64,000 bases of DNA from Mesoflavibacter profundi (GTDB lineage Bacteria > Bacteroidota > Bacteroidia > Flavobacteriales > Flavobacteriaceae). The notes below the pieces were generated by a model. The model saw only the letters and a list, made by a program, of their open reading frames with translations, ran no database searches and was not told where the DNA came from. Positions 10,601 through 18,668 of this stretch are shown piece by piece. The position numbers and the translations under genes are program-made. Numbering within the stretch: position 1 is the stretch's first letter; each line of letters opens with the position of its first letter. Location of the stretch: assembly GCF_014764305.1 (NCBI RefSeq), contig NZ_CP061703.1, positions 2,647,501-2,711,500 of the forward strand. Reading direction: 5' to 3'.

Positions 10601-13600
10601 AGTCTCAAGCGCAGCGATATTAGCCGCATTCCAATCAGAAGCTAAGGTACTGTTGTTAGTTCCATCACATTCTAAAGTCGTATCCACAACAGATGTACAC
10701 GCCGATAATTCAGGACCAGTTGTATCCGAAAGCGTTAACGTAGCCGAAGTAGACGAGCTATTACCACAATCATCACTAACCGTATAGTTAACAGTAATCG
10801 TACCACCAAGACCACAAGAACTCACAAAATTATTAAAGTCGAAATCAGAGGTTACGGTAAAGGTATTATCAGCATCACATGCATCGGAAGCACAAGTCTC
10901 AAGCGCAGCGATATTAGCCGCATTCCAATCAGAAGCTAAGGTACTGTTATTAGTCCCATCACATTCTAAAGTAGCATCCACAACAGACGTACACGCCGAT
11001 AATTCAGGACCAGTTGTATCCGAAAGTGTTAACGTCGCCGAAGTAGATGAACTATTCCCACAATCATCACTAATCGTATAGTTAACAGTAATCGTACCGC
11101 CTAAACCACAAGAACTCACAAAATTATTAAAGTCGAAATCAGAGGTTACGGTAAAGGTATTATCAGCATCACATGCATCGGAAGCACAAGTCTCAAGCGC
11201 AGCGATATTAGCCGCATTCCAATCAGAAGCTAAGGTACTGTTGTTAGTTCCATCACATTCTAAAGTCGCATCCACAACAGACGTACACGCCGATACATCA
11301 GGACCAGTTGTATCCGAAAGCGTTAACGTCGCCGAAGTAGACGAGCTATTACCACAATCATCACTAACCGTATAGTTAACAGTAATTGTACCACCAAGAC
11401 CACAAGAACTCACAAAATTATTAAAGTCGAAATCAGAGGTTACAGTAAAGGTATTATCAGCATCACACGCATCCGAAGCACAAGTCTCAAGCGCAGCGAT
11501 ATTAGTTGCATTCCAATCAGAAGCTAAGGTACTATTATTAGCACCATCACATTCTAAAGTCGCATCCACAACAGACGTACACGCCGATACATCAGGACCA
11601 GTTGTATCCGAAAGGGTTAATGTAGCAGTAAGCGAGGTTGTGTTACCACATGCATCGGTAGCCGTATAAGTTACAGGTAATATACCACCAAGTCCACAAA
11701 CAGCAGTAGTATCAAAATTATTAAAGTCGTAATTAGAAGAAATAGTAACAGCAATATCATTAGCACAAGCTTGTAGCATAGCGATATTATCATTATTCCA
11801 TTGATCAGCAATTAATTGATTATCGTTACCATTACATTCTAAAGTCGCATCATTAACATTACATGTCGATAAATCAGGACCAGATGCATCACCAAAAGTA
11901 AGCGTTACAGTAATAGAAGAAGCGTTGTTACAATCGTCAGTAACGGTATAAGTAACCGCAATATTACCACAAGGACCACAAACGGTATTTAAGTTATTAA
12001 AGTCATAATCAGAGGTCACAGAAATAGCAGACGAGCAGTTATCCGAAGCACAAGCTTGAAGCGCAGCAATATTATCACTATTCCATTGATCAGCGATAGT
12101 TTGATTATCATTCGCTGTACAGTCAACATTAGTATCCACAACAGACGTACACGCTGATAAGTCAGGACCAGTTGTATCCGAAAGGGTTAATGTTGCCGAA
12201 GTAGACGAACTATTACCACAATCATCACTAATCGTATAGTTAACAGTAATGGTACCACCTAAACCACAAGCACTCACAAAATTATTAAAGTCGAAATCAG
12301 AGGTTACGGTAAAGGTATTATCAGCATCACATGCATCCGAAGCACAAGTCTCAAGCGCAGCGATATTAGCCGCATTCCAATCAGAAGCTAGCGTACTATT
12401 ATTAGCACCATCACATTCTAAAGTCGCATCCACAACAGACGTACACGCCGATACATCAGGACCAGTTGTATCCGAAAGTGTTAACGTCGCCGAAGTAGAT
12501 GAACTATTCCCACAATCATCACTAACCATATAGTTAACAGTAATAGTACCACCAAGACCACAAGAACTCACAAAATTATTAAAATCGAAATCAGACGTCA
12601 CAGAAATAGTAGACGAGCAGTTATCCGAAGCACAAGTCTCAAGCGCAGCGATATTAGCTGCATTCCAATCAGAAGCTAAGGTACTGTTGTTAGTTCCATC
12701 ACATTCTAAAGTCGCATCCACAACAGATGTACACGCCGATAATTCAGGACCAGTTGTATCCGAAAGTGTTAACGTCGCCGAAGTAGACGAACTATTTCCA
12801 CAATCATCACTAACCGTATAGTTAACAGTAATGGTACCACCAAGTCCACAAGAACTTACAAAATTATTAAAGTCGAAATCAGAGGTTACTGTAAAGATAT
12901 TATCAGCATCACACGCATCCGAAGCACAAGTCTCAAGCGCAGCGATATTAGCCGCATTCCAATTAGAAGCTAAGGTATTGTTGTTAGTTCCATCACATTC
13001 TAAAGTAGCATCTACAACAGACGTACACGCTGATACATCAGGACCAGTCGTATCCGAAAGCGTTAATGTTGCAGTAAGCGAGGTTGTGTTACCACACGCA
13101 TCGGTAGCCGTATAAGTTACAGGTAATGTACCACCAAGTCCACAAACAGCAGTAGAATCAAAATTATTAAAGTCGTAATTAGAAGAAATAGTAACAGCAA
13201 TATCATTAGCACAAGCTTGTAACATAGCGATATTATCATTATTCCATTGATCAGCAATTAATTGATTATCGTTACCATTACATTCTAAAGTCGCATCATT
13301 AACATTACATGTCGATAAATCAGGACCAGATGCATCACCAAAAGCAAGCGTTACGGTAATAGAAGAAGCGTTGTTACAATCGTCAGTAACGGTATAAGTA
13401 ACCGTAATATTACCACAAGGACCACAAACGGTATTTAAGTTATTAAAGTCATAATCAGAGGTTACAGAAATAGTAGACGAGCAGTTATCTGAAGCACAAG
13501 CTTGAAGCGCAGCGATATTATCACTATTCCATTGATCAGCGATAGTTTGATTATCATTAGCTGTACAGTCAACATTAGTATCCACAACAGATGTACACGC

Positions 13601-16600
13601 TGATAAATCAGGACCAGTTGTATCCGAAAGTGTTAATGTTGCCGAAGTAGACGAGCTATTACCACAATCATCACTAACCGTATAGTTAACAGTAATGGTA
13701 CCACCAAGACCACAAGAACTTACAAAATTATTAAAGTCGAAATCAGAGGTTACTGTAAAGATATTATCAGCATCACACGCATCCGAAGCACAAGTCTCAA
13801 GTGCAGCGATATTAGCCGCATTCCAATCAGAAGCTAAGGTATTGTTGTTAGCACCATCACATTCTAAAGTAGCATCTACAACAGACGTACACGCTGATAC
13901 ATCAGGACCAGTCGTATCCGAAAGCGTTAATGTTGCAGTAAGCGAGGTTGTGTTACCACATGCATCGGTAGCCGTATAAGTTACAGGTAAGATACCACCA
14001 AGTCCACAAACAGCAGTAGAATCAAAATTATTAAAGTCGTAATTAGAAGAAATATTAACAGCAATATCATTAGCACAAGCTTGTAACATAGCGATATTAT
14101 CATTATTCCATTGATCAGCAATTAATTGATTATCGTTACCATTACATTCTAAAGTCGCATCATTAACATTACATGTCGATAAATCAGGACCAGACGCATC
14201 ACCAAAAGTAAGCGTTACAGTAATAGAAGAAGTGTTATTACAATCGTCAGTAACGGTATAAGTAACCGTAATATTACCACAAGGACCACAAACGGTATTT
14301 AAGTTATTAAAGTCATAATCAGAGGTTACAGAAATAGTAGACGAGCAGTTATCTGAAGCACAAGCTTGAAGCGCAGCGATATTATCACTATTCCATTGAT
14401 CAGCGATAGTTTGATTATCATTCGCTGTACAGTCAACATTAGTATCCACAACAGATGTACACGCTGATACATCAGGACCAGTCGTATCCGAAAGTGTTAA
14501 TGTCGCCGAAGTAGACGAACTATTACCACAATCATCACTAACCGTATAGTTAACAGTAATCGTACCACCAAGACCACAAGAACTTACAAAATTATTAAAG
14601 TCGAAATCAGAGGTTACTGTAAAGATATTATCAGCATCACACGCATCCGAAGCACAAGTCTCAAGCGCAGCGATATTAGCCGCATTCCAATCAGAAGCTA
14701 AGGTATTGTTATTAGCACCATCACATTCTAAAGTAGCATCCACAACAGATGTACACGCTGATACATCAGGACCAGTCGTATCCGAAAGGGTTAACGTAGC
14801 CGAAGTAGATGAACTATTACCACAATCATCACTAACCGTATAGTTAACAGTAATGGTACCACCTAAACCACAAGAACTTACAAAATTATTAAAGTCGAAA
14901 TCAGAGGTTACAGTAAAAGTATTATCAGCATCACAAGCATCCGAAGCACAAGTCTCAAGCGCAGCGATATTAGCCGCATTCCAATCAGAAGCTAAGGTAT
15001 TGTTGTTAGCACCATCACATTCTAAAGTAGCATCTACCACAGACGTACACGCCGATACATCAGGACCGGTTGTATCTGAAAGGGTTAATGTAGCAGTAAG
15101 CGAGGTTGTGTTACCACATGCATCGGTAGCCGTATAAGTTACAGGTAATGTACCACCAAGTCCACAAACAGCAGTAGTATCAAAATTATTAAAGTCGTAA
15201 TTAGAAGAAATAGTAACAGCAATATCATTAGCACAAGCTTGTAGCATAGCGATATTATCATTATTCCATTGATCAGCAATTAATTGATTATCGTTACCAT
15301 TACATTCTAAAGTCGCATCATTAACATTACATGTCGATAAATCAGGACCAGACGCATCACCAAAAGTAAGAGTTACGGTAATGGAAGAAGTGTTGTTACA
15401 ATCATCAGTAACGGTATAAGTAACCGCAATATTACCACAAGGACCACAAACGGTATTTAAGTTATTAAAGTCATAATCAGAGGTTACAGAAATAGTAGAC
15501 GAGCAGTTATCCGAAGCACAAGCTTGAAGCGCAGCAATATTATCACTATTCCATTGATCAGCGATAGTTTGATTATCATTAGCTGTACAGTCAACATTAG
15601 TATCTACCACAGATGTACACGCCGATAAGTCAGGCGATATGTTGTCAGAAACAGTTATAATTTGTGTTTGATCTGGAGCAGGATTTCCGCAGTTATCAAC
15701 TAAAGACCATGTTCTTGTAATAGTGTAAGTTCCTTCACAAGATCCATTTGTAATTGTATCTGAATATGTAGCTTCTAAATTATTTGAAGAACAATTATCA
15801 TTTTCATCGGTAACATCTCCAGTATTTGAAATAGAAGGATCATAATTACATGCATTATCAACAAAAATTTCAATATCTGAAGGTGCAGTAAAAGTTGGTG
15901 GAGTATTATCTACAACTGTTATAACTTGTGTGTAATCTGCAATAGTGTTTCCGCAGGAATCTGTAAAAGTCCATGTATTTGTATAAGTTCCTGTATAATT
16001 ACAGTTAGCATCTGTAGGAACAAAATTACCTGATGTTTTTACAGGTGTTAAATTGCTGCAACTAGCCATAGGACTTAATGCTTGGGCATTATTTAAAGCA
16101 GTTGTATCATCACAATCTACAACTCTGTCTAGAGCAAACGGAGCAGTTACCCATGTAGCAGGTAATGGCGGATTAACAACAACAGTTGTTAAAAGGTTAT
16201 TACCTTGATTACATGTATCCAGACTATTAGAACTTACTATATTAAATAAAGTTCCGTTTAATTCGCCATTATATGTAGCTTCTAATTGAGAATTTAAAAC
16301 AGTAGAACATCCATTTTCTAAATAATAACATTGATCATTGACAGTAGTTTGAAAGTTAAAATTTAAAGTATCGCCAACATCAAGTAATCCATTAGCAGCG
16401 TAAAAAGTAAGCTGTCTTGTTGTGTTGTTATAAGTGTATGTCATACCTGTTGGTAAGCCAACAATAGGTTGAACTAATTCTGATCCAACAGGAACAGTAG
16501 TTGTAAAAGTAATATTTGTAGCGTTATCGTTACCTGTATTACTTGTAGTTGCTGTATAAGTTATTGTTTCTGGAGTAGTTCCTGGTATTACACTATTTGG

Positions 16601-17776
16601 AGTAGCATTAAAAAATATTGGATCTAGTTTAGGCTCGTATACTTCTACAGCTAATCCTAATAAATATAAACCATAAGTCTCTTGATTAGAGGTTAGTCTT
16701 AATGTTGTAGATGTCTGGTTATTGTCTAAAAGAGAGTTGCCTTGATTTTTTAAAGGAAATATTGCTGAGTCAAATCCTAAAGTATTTAAACTTGCAGGAT
16801 TACGATCTGTAAAGTTATTACTACCGTTACTTGGTCCTAAAGTAATTCTACTATTAAAAAAATTATTTGCGTCTCTTAGAGGCGCATCTAAATCTACAAA
16901 GACATTAGATGTGTTTCTCATCTGTAGTCTATCACCAGCAAGATCACGGTCACCTTCTAAAGCACCGATAATTATATCTGATCGAACTGCACCATTAGGT
17001 ACAGTTAAAAATCCATTAAAATTAATATCAAAATTATTGTTTGTACTAGTTACGTTAGCATAACCATCAAATAAAGAAATATTCTTTCTTTTTAAATTAT
17101 CACTTTTATAAACTAAAACAATTTGCCAACCACCAGAAGTACCTGTATTATTACCATCATGACTAACTAAATAACCCTGTTTACCTTCTACATTAGCAAC
17201 TTGATATTTACCAAAAGAATTGTTGTTATTTAAAACACTAGAAGTAATGTCTTTAACGCAGATATATGCATCGTTTATAAAATGCGGATTTTCATTTCTT
17301 CCTCTAAAAATTACTTGATCTGCAGTTATTGTAGAATAAGTAGTTTGTCCTGGAAGCATTAATTTAACTTGGTTATAGTTCCAGTTTGGTTGGTTATCTG
17401 CTTCAACGTTATTATTAATATTTCCTTTATCTGCTGCAGCCCAATATAAAAGTACTTTGTCTACTGCTAAACAAGGATCGTCTGGTTTTGGATTAACAAT
17501 ATTTGCACTACTAGAGTTAAATGTTGTATTGTCGTTATCAATATCTACATAAACATTGTCTGCAAAGTCGTGGTTACCATCTTCACCATTGTAATTACCT
17601 GTAGCAGTTCTAGAAATAGTGTTGTTACCAACAACAATTACATCTCCGTTAATACTACTTTGGTATCTAAGTGAAAAACTTTTTTTTACCTGTGCAAAAC
17701 TAAAGGTTGCACTTAAAATTAAAGCTAAAAAGATTATAGCTTTTTTATAATTTATAGTTAGTTTCAAATTTTTCAA
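4694..17776 (-). CDS. Giant repetitive cell-surface adhesin with T9SS type-B (gliding-associated) C-terminal domain
   Basis: A 4360-residue secreted protein (~13 kb). Residues 1-29 are a signal peptide ending SFAQ. About 30-540 is a unique N-terminal region that includes a DUF11-like segment (~380-480). About 545-710 holds HYR-like modules. About 713-4092 is an array of ~35 modules of 94-98 residues, each beginning G-P-[DE]-[VL]-S and ending in LTLSDTT or LTFGDAS. After a further HYR-like segment, the last ~100 residues (TPNGDGFNETF, LFNRFGDIVYQS, LPNGTYYYVV) form the CHU_C / gliding-motility-associated C-terminal domain used for type IX secretion. The only start before the signal peptide is TTG at 17776; no in-frame ATG lies between it and the upstream stop. 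It is first in an operon with the SprF-like and OmpA-like genes. The role in adhesion or gliding is inferred from architecture and neighbours. Confidence 0.92.
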   Translation of the reverse strand: MKNLKLTINYKKAIIFLALILSATFSFAQVKKSFSLRYQSSINGDVIVVGNNTISRTATGNYNGEDGNHDFADNVYVDIDNDNTTFNSSSANIVNPKPDDPCLAVDKVLLYWAAADKGNINNNVEADNQPNWNYNQVKLMLPGQTTYSTITADQVIFRGRNENPHFINDAYICVKDITSSVLNNNNSFGKYQVANVEGKQGYLVSHDGNNTGTSGGWQIVLVYKSDNLKRKNISLFDGYANVTSTNNNFDINFNGFLTVPNGAVRSDIIIGALEGDRDLAGDRLQMRNTSNVFVDLDAPLRDANNFFNSRITLGPSNGSNNFTDRNPASLNTLGFDSAIFPLKNQGNSLLDNNQTSTTLRLTSNQETYGLYLLGLAVEVYEPKLDPIFFNATPNSVIPGTTPETITYTATTSNTGNDNATNITFTTTVPVGSELVQPIVGLPTGMTYTYNNTTRQLTFYAANGLLDVGDTLNFNFQTTVNDQCYYLENGCSTVLNSQLEATYNGELNGTLFNIVSSNSLDTCNQGNNLLTTVVVNPPLPATWVTAPFALDRVVDCDDTTALNNAQALSPMASCSNLTPVKTSGNFVPTDANCNYTGTYTNTWTFTDSCGNTIADYTQVITVVDNTPPTFTAPSDIEIFVDNACNYDPSISNTGDVTDENDNCSSNNLEATYSDTITNGSCEGTYTITRTWSLVDNCGNPAPDQTQIITVSDNISPDLSACTSVVDTNVDCTANDNQTIADQWNSDNIAALQACASDNCSSTISVTSDYDFNNLNTVCGPCGNIAVTYTVTDDCNNTSSITVTLTFGDASGPDLSTCNVNDATLECNGNDNQLIADQWNNDNIAMLQACANDIAVTISSNYDFNNFDTTAVCGLGGTLPVTYTATDACGNTTSLTATLTLSDTTGPDVSACTSVVDATLECDGANNNTLASDWNAANIAALETCASDACDADNTFTVTSDFDFNNFVSSCGLGGTITVNYTVSDDCGNSSSTSATLTLSDTTGPDVSACTSVVDATLECDGANNNTLASDWNAANIAALETCASDACDADNIFTVTSDFDFNNFVSSCGLGGTITVNYTVSDDCGNSSSTSATLTLSDTTGPDVSACTSVVDTNVDCTANDNQTIADQWNSDNIAALQACASDNCSSTISVTSDYDFNNLNTVCGPCGNITVTYTVTDDCNNTSSITVTLTFGDASGPDLSTCNVNDATLECNGNDNQLIADQWNNDNIAMLQACANDIAVNISSNYDFNNFDSTAVCGLGGILPVTYTATDACGNTTSLTATLTLSDTTGPDVSACTSVVDATLECDGANNNTLASDWNAANIAALETCASDACDADNIFTVTSDFDFNNFVSSCGLGGTITVNYTVSDDCGNSSSTSATLTLSDTTGPDLSACTSVVDTNVDCTANDNQTIADQWNSDNIAALQACASDNCSSTISVTSDYDFNNLNTVCGPCGNITVTYTVTDDCNNASSITVTLAFGDASGPDLSTCNVNDATLECNGNDNQLIADQWNNDNIAMLQACANDIAVTISSNYDFNNFDSTAVCGLGGTLPVTYTATDACGNTTSLTATLTLSDTTGPDVSACTSVVDATLECDGTNNNTLASNWNAANIAALETCASDACDADNIFTVTSDFDFNNFVSSCGLGGTITVNYTVSDDCGNSSSTSATLTLSDTTGPELSACTSVVDATLECDGTNNSTLASDWNAANIAALETCASDNCSSTISVTSDFDFNNFVSSCGLGGTITVNYMVSDDCGNSSSTSATLTLSDTTGPDVSACTSVVDATLECDGANNSTLASDWNAANIAALETCASDACDADNTFTVTSDFDFNNFVSACGLGGTITVNYTISDDCGNSSSTSATLTLSDTTGPDLSACTSVVDTNVDCTANDNQTIADQWNSDNIAALQACASDNCSSAISVTSDYDFNNLNTVCGPCGNIAVTYTVTDDCNNASSITVTLTFGDASGPDLSTCNVNDATLECNGNDNQLIADQWNNDNIAMLQACANDIAVTISSNYDFNNFDTTAVCGLGGILPVTYTATDACGNTTSLTATLTLSDTTGPDVSACTSVVDATLECDGANNSTLASDWNATNIAALETCASDACDADNTFTVTSDFDFNNFVSSCGLGGTITVNYTVSDDCGNSSSTSATLTLSDTTGPDVSACTSVVDATLECDGTNNSTLASDWNAANIAALETCASDACDADNTFTVTSDFDFNNFVSSCGLGGTITVNYTISDDCGNSSSTSATLTLSDTTGPELSACTSVVDATLECDGTNNSTLASDWNAANIAALETCASDACDADNTFTVTSDFDFNNFVSSCGLGGTITVNYTVSDDCGNSSSTSATLTLSDTTGPELSACTSVVDTTLECDGTNNSTLASDWNAANIAALETCASDNCSSTISVTSDFDFNNFVSACGLGGTITVNYTVSDDCGNSSSTSATLTLSDTTGPDVSACTSVVDATLECDGTNNSTLASDWNAANIAALETCASDNCSSAISVTSDFDFNNFVSSCGLGGTITVNYMVSDDCGNSSSTSATLTLSDTTGPDLSACTSVVDANVDCTANDNQTIADQWNSDNIAALQACASDNCSSAISVTSDYDFNNLNTVCGPCGNITVTYTVTDDCNNASSITVTLTFGDASGPDLSTCNVNDATLECNGNDNQLIADQWNNDNIAMLQACANDIAVVISSNYDFNNFDTTAVCGLGGILPVTYTATDACGNTTSLTATLTLSDTTGPDVSACTSVVDATLECDGANNSTLASDWNAANIAALETCASDACDADNTFTVTSDFDFNNFVSSCGLGGTITVNYTVSDDCGNSSSTSATLTLSDTTGPDVSACTSVVDTTLECDGTNNSTLASDWNATNIAALETCTSDNCSSAISVTSDFDFNNFVSSCGLGGTITVNYTVSDDCGNSSSTSATLTLSDTTGPDVSACTSVVDATLECDGTNNSTLASDWNATNIAALETCSSDACDADNTFTVTSDFDFNNFVSACGLGGTITVNYTISDDCGNSSSTSATLTLSDTTGPDVSACTSVVDATLECDGANNSTLASDWNAANIAALETCASDACDADNTFTVTSDFDFNNFVSACGLGGTITVNYTVSDDCGNSSSTSATLTLSDTTGPDVSACTSVVDATLECDGANNNTLASDWNAANIAALETCASDACDADNTFTVTSDFDLNNFVSSCGLGGTITVNYTISDDCGNSSSTSATLTLSDTTGPDLSACTSVVDTNVDCTANDNQTIADQWNSDNIAALQACASDNCSSAISVTSDYDFNNLNTVCGPCGNIAVTYTVTDDCNNASSITVTLTFGDASGPDLSTCNVNDATLECNGNDNQLIADQWNNDNIAMLQACANDIAVTISSNYDFNNFDSTAVCGLGGILPVTYTATDACGNTTSLTATLTLSDTTGPDLSACTSVVDATLECDGANNSTLASDWNATNIAALETCASDACDADNTFTVTSDFDFNNFVSSCGLGGTITVNYTVSDDCGNSSSTSATLTLSDTTGPDVSACTSVVDATLECDGTNNSTLASDWNAANIAALETCASDNCSSAISVTSDFDFNNFVSSCGLGGTITVNYTVSDDCGNSSSTSATLTLSDTTGPDVSACTSVVDATLECDGTNNSTLASDWNAANIAALETCASDNCSSAISVTSDFDFNNFVSTCGLGGTITVNYTVSDDCGNSSSTSATLTLSDTTGPDVSACTSVVDATLECDGANNNTLASDWNAANIAALETCASDACDADNIFTVTSDFDFNNFVSTCGLGGTITVNYTVSDDCGNSSSTSATLTLSDTTGPDVSACTSVVDATLECDGANNNTLASDWNAANIAALETCASDACDADNIFTVTSDFDFNNFVSTCGLGGTITVNYIVSDDCGNSSSTSATLTLSDTTGPDVSACTSVVDATLECDGTNNSTLASDWNAANIAALETCASDNCSSAISVTSDFDFNNFVSTCGLGGTITVNYTVSDDCGNSSSTSATLTLSDTTGPDVSACTSVVDATLECDGANNNTLASDWNAANIAALETCASDACDADNIFTVTSDFDFNNFVSTCGLGGTITVNYIVSDDCGNSSSTSATLTLSDTTGPELSSQLNLPNSVTCSEIPEIPTLDFIDNCSAQDISISFEEISTFTGNEDNYTITWNWVAIDDCGNETQISHTINVTTENYIEEIYETRCFEDGEIDLYQFLPAGIDDTLEWNVVTDGIEIVNGIFDPLEVELGDYLFTYTTVNENGCYNTIELTLNINDECVVLPCGLDRIKISKAVTPNGDGFNETFRVTGAVDCGYIVELKLFNRFGDIVYQSNDYQNDWSGISPNSSIGNAGRLPNGTYYYVVVLKNSGLKPIAGPIYLGTK
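5499..15637 (-). repeat. Coding tandem repeat array, ~35 modules of 282-294 bp (types A, B, C)
   Basis: By reading module boundaries I count six A modules (96 aa, ...SVVDTNVDCTANDNQ...), six B modules (94 aa, ...STCNVNDATLECNGNDNQ...) and 23 C modules (98 aa with ACDADN, or 96 aa with the NCSS variant). In protein order the pattern is AB then C runs of 2, 1, 3, 5, 5 and 7. A is always followed by B. C modules differ at only a few residues and are near-identical in DNA, which implies recent duplication and homogenisation. Assembly of such a region from short reads would be difficult, so the exact module number should be taken with caution. Confidence 0.9.
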
Positions 17777-18135
17777 AATATTGAAAATTAGTTTATAGCA
17801 AATTCATTTATATTTAAAACAGAAAATAAATCCATTAGAATTAATTTTAAAACGACCTGAGAAAGTATTACTTGGAATAAAGTTCTCATAACATGTTTAC
17901 TGTTTCATTTTTTAATTTTATATTAAAAATTACATTTTAATGTGCTACAGTCAAGCTTAAGGGAAAGGCTTAGTAGGTTCTTAGTTTAAATTGTTTTAGA
18001 TTCAGGATACATAATTAATAGCTATACAAATGAAATATGAAATTACTTTATAATCAAATAAATATGATATAGCACGATTAAAATCGATAAACGGAAACTG
18101 TATTTCTATTAATCTAAAAAATATACACTTTAACG
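17777..18135. other. Intergenic region between divergent adhesin operon and polyphosphate operon (359 bp)
   Basis: AT-rich and without a convincing open reading frame. It must contain the promoters of both divergent operons, but I find no clear TAnnTTTG element in either direction. A short inverted repeat CGATT-AA-AATCG lies near 18075. Nothing else is recognised. Confidence 0.5.
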
Positions 18136-18630
18136 ATGAAAACGAACAAAACCATTCAGTTTTTTAGGCACGCAAAGTCGTCTTGGAAACATAATTTACC
18201 TGATCATGATCGTCCATTAAAACAGCGCGGAATTAATGATGTAAAATTAATGTCTAATTATTTGAAAACTAATTTTTTAATTCCAGATTTAATTTTATCA
18301 AGTACAGCAAATAGAGCAAAGACAACAGCACAACTTTTTATCGAAAATTTACAGTTAACCGAAGTTTCATTCTGTTTAAAAAAAGAGCTCTATGATTTTT
18401 CTGGAGAATCTGTTTTAAATCAAATAAAAAATTGTAATAATTCTGTTAATGTATTAACGATTTTTGGACATAATTTTGCAATCACAGAATTATCTAACAT
18501 CTTAGGTGATAAGTATATAGAAAATGTAACTACTTCTGGATTTGTTCAAATAGAATTTGAGCAAAATTGTTGGCAAAAAGTTAAAAATGGTAAAACCCAA
18601 AAAATAGTATTCCCTAAACTGTTAAAATAG
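18136..18630 (+). CDS. SixA-like histidine phosphatase
   Basis: A 164-residue member of the histidine phosphatase (phosphoglycerate mutase-like) superfamily. The catalytic RHG-type motif is FFRHAKSSW at residues 9-17, and the second catalytic His lies in FGHNFAITE near residue 118. Characterised SixA removes phosphate from phosphohistidine in signalling proteins; the substrate here is unknown. It is the first gene of an apparent operon with ppk1 (38 bp gap to the ppk1 ATG) and the exopolyphosphatase, so a role linked to phosphate or polyphosphate metabolism is plausible but inferred from context alone. There is no signal peptide, so it should be cytoplasmic. Confidence 0.85.
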   Translation: MKTNKTIQFFRHAKSSWKHNLPDHDRPLKQRGINDVKLMSNYLKTNFLIPDLILSSTANRAKTTAQLFIENLQLTEVSFCLKKELYDFSGESVLNQIKNCNNSVNVLTIFGHNFAITELSNILGDKYIENVTTSGFVQIEFEQNCWQKVKNGKTQKIVFPKLLK

Positions 18631-18668
18631 ACAATCTATAAATATATTTGTGTAAAATAAAGCTAAAG

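Noticed and set aside
5577-15137. A dozen open frames of 92-94 codons on the plus strand at ~290-bp period (for example 5577-5861, 6159-6443, 12249-12533)
   Set aside because: They are antisense shadows of the adhesin modules, kept open by the codon use and conservation of the sense frame; they have no promoters and simply repeat with the module period.
5499-15637. Regular direct repeats that could suggest a CRISPR-like or satellite array
   Set aside because: Repeat unit is 282-294 bp, without spacers, and is in one open reading frame coding for adhesin modules.
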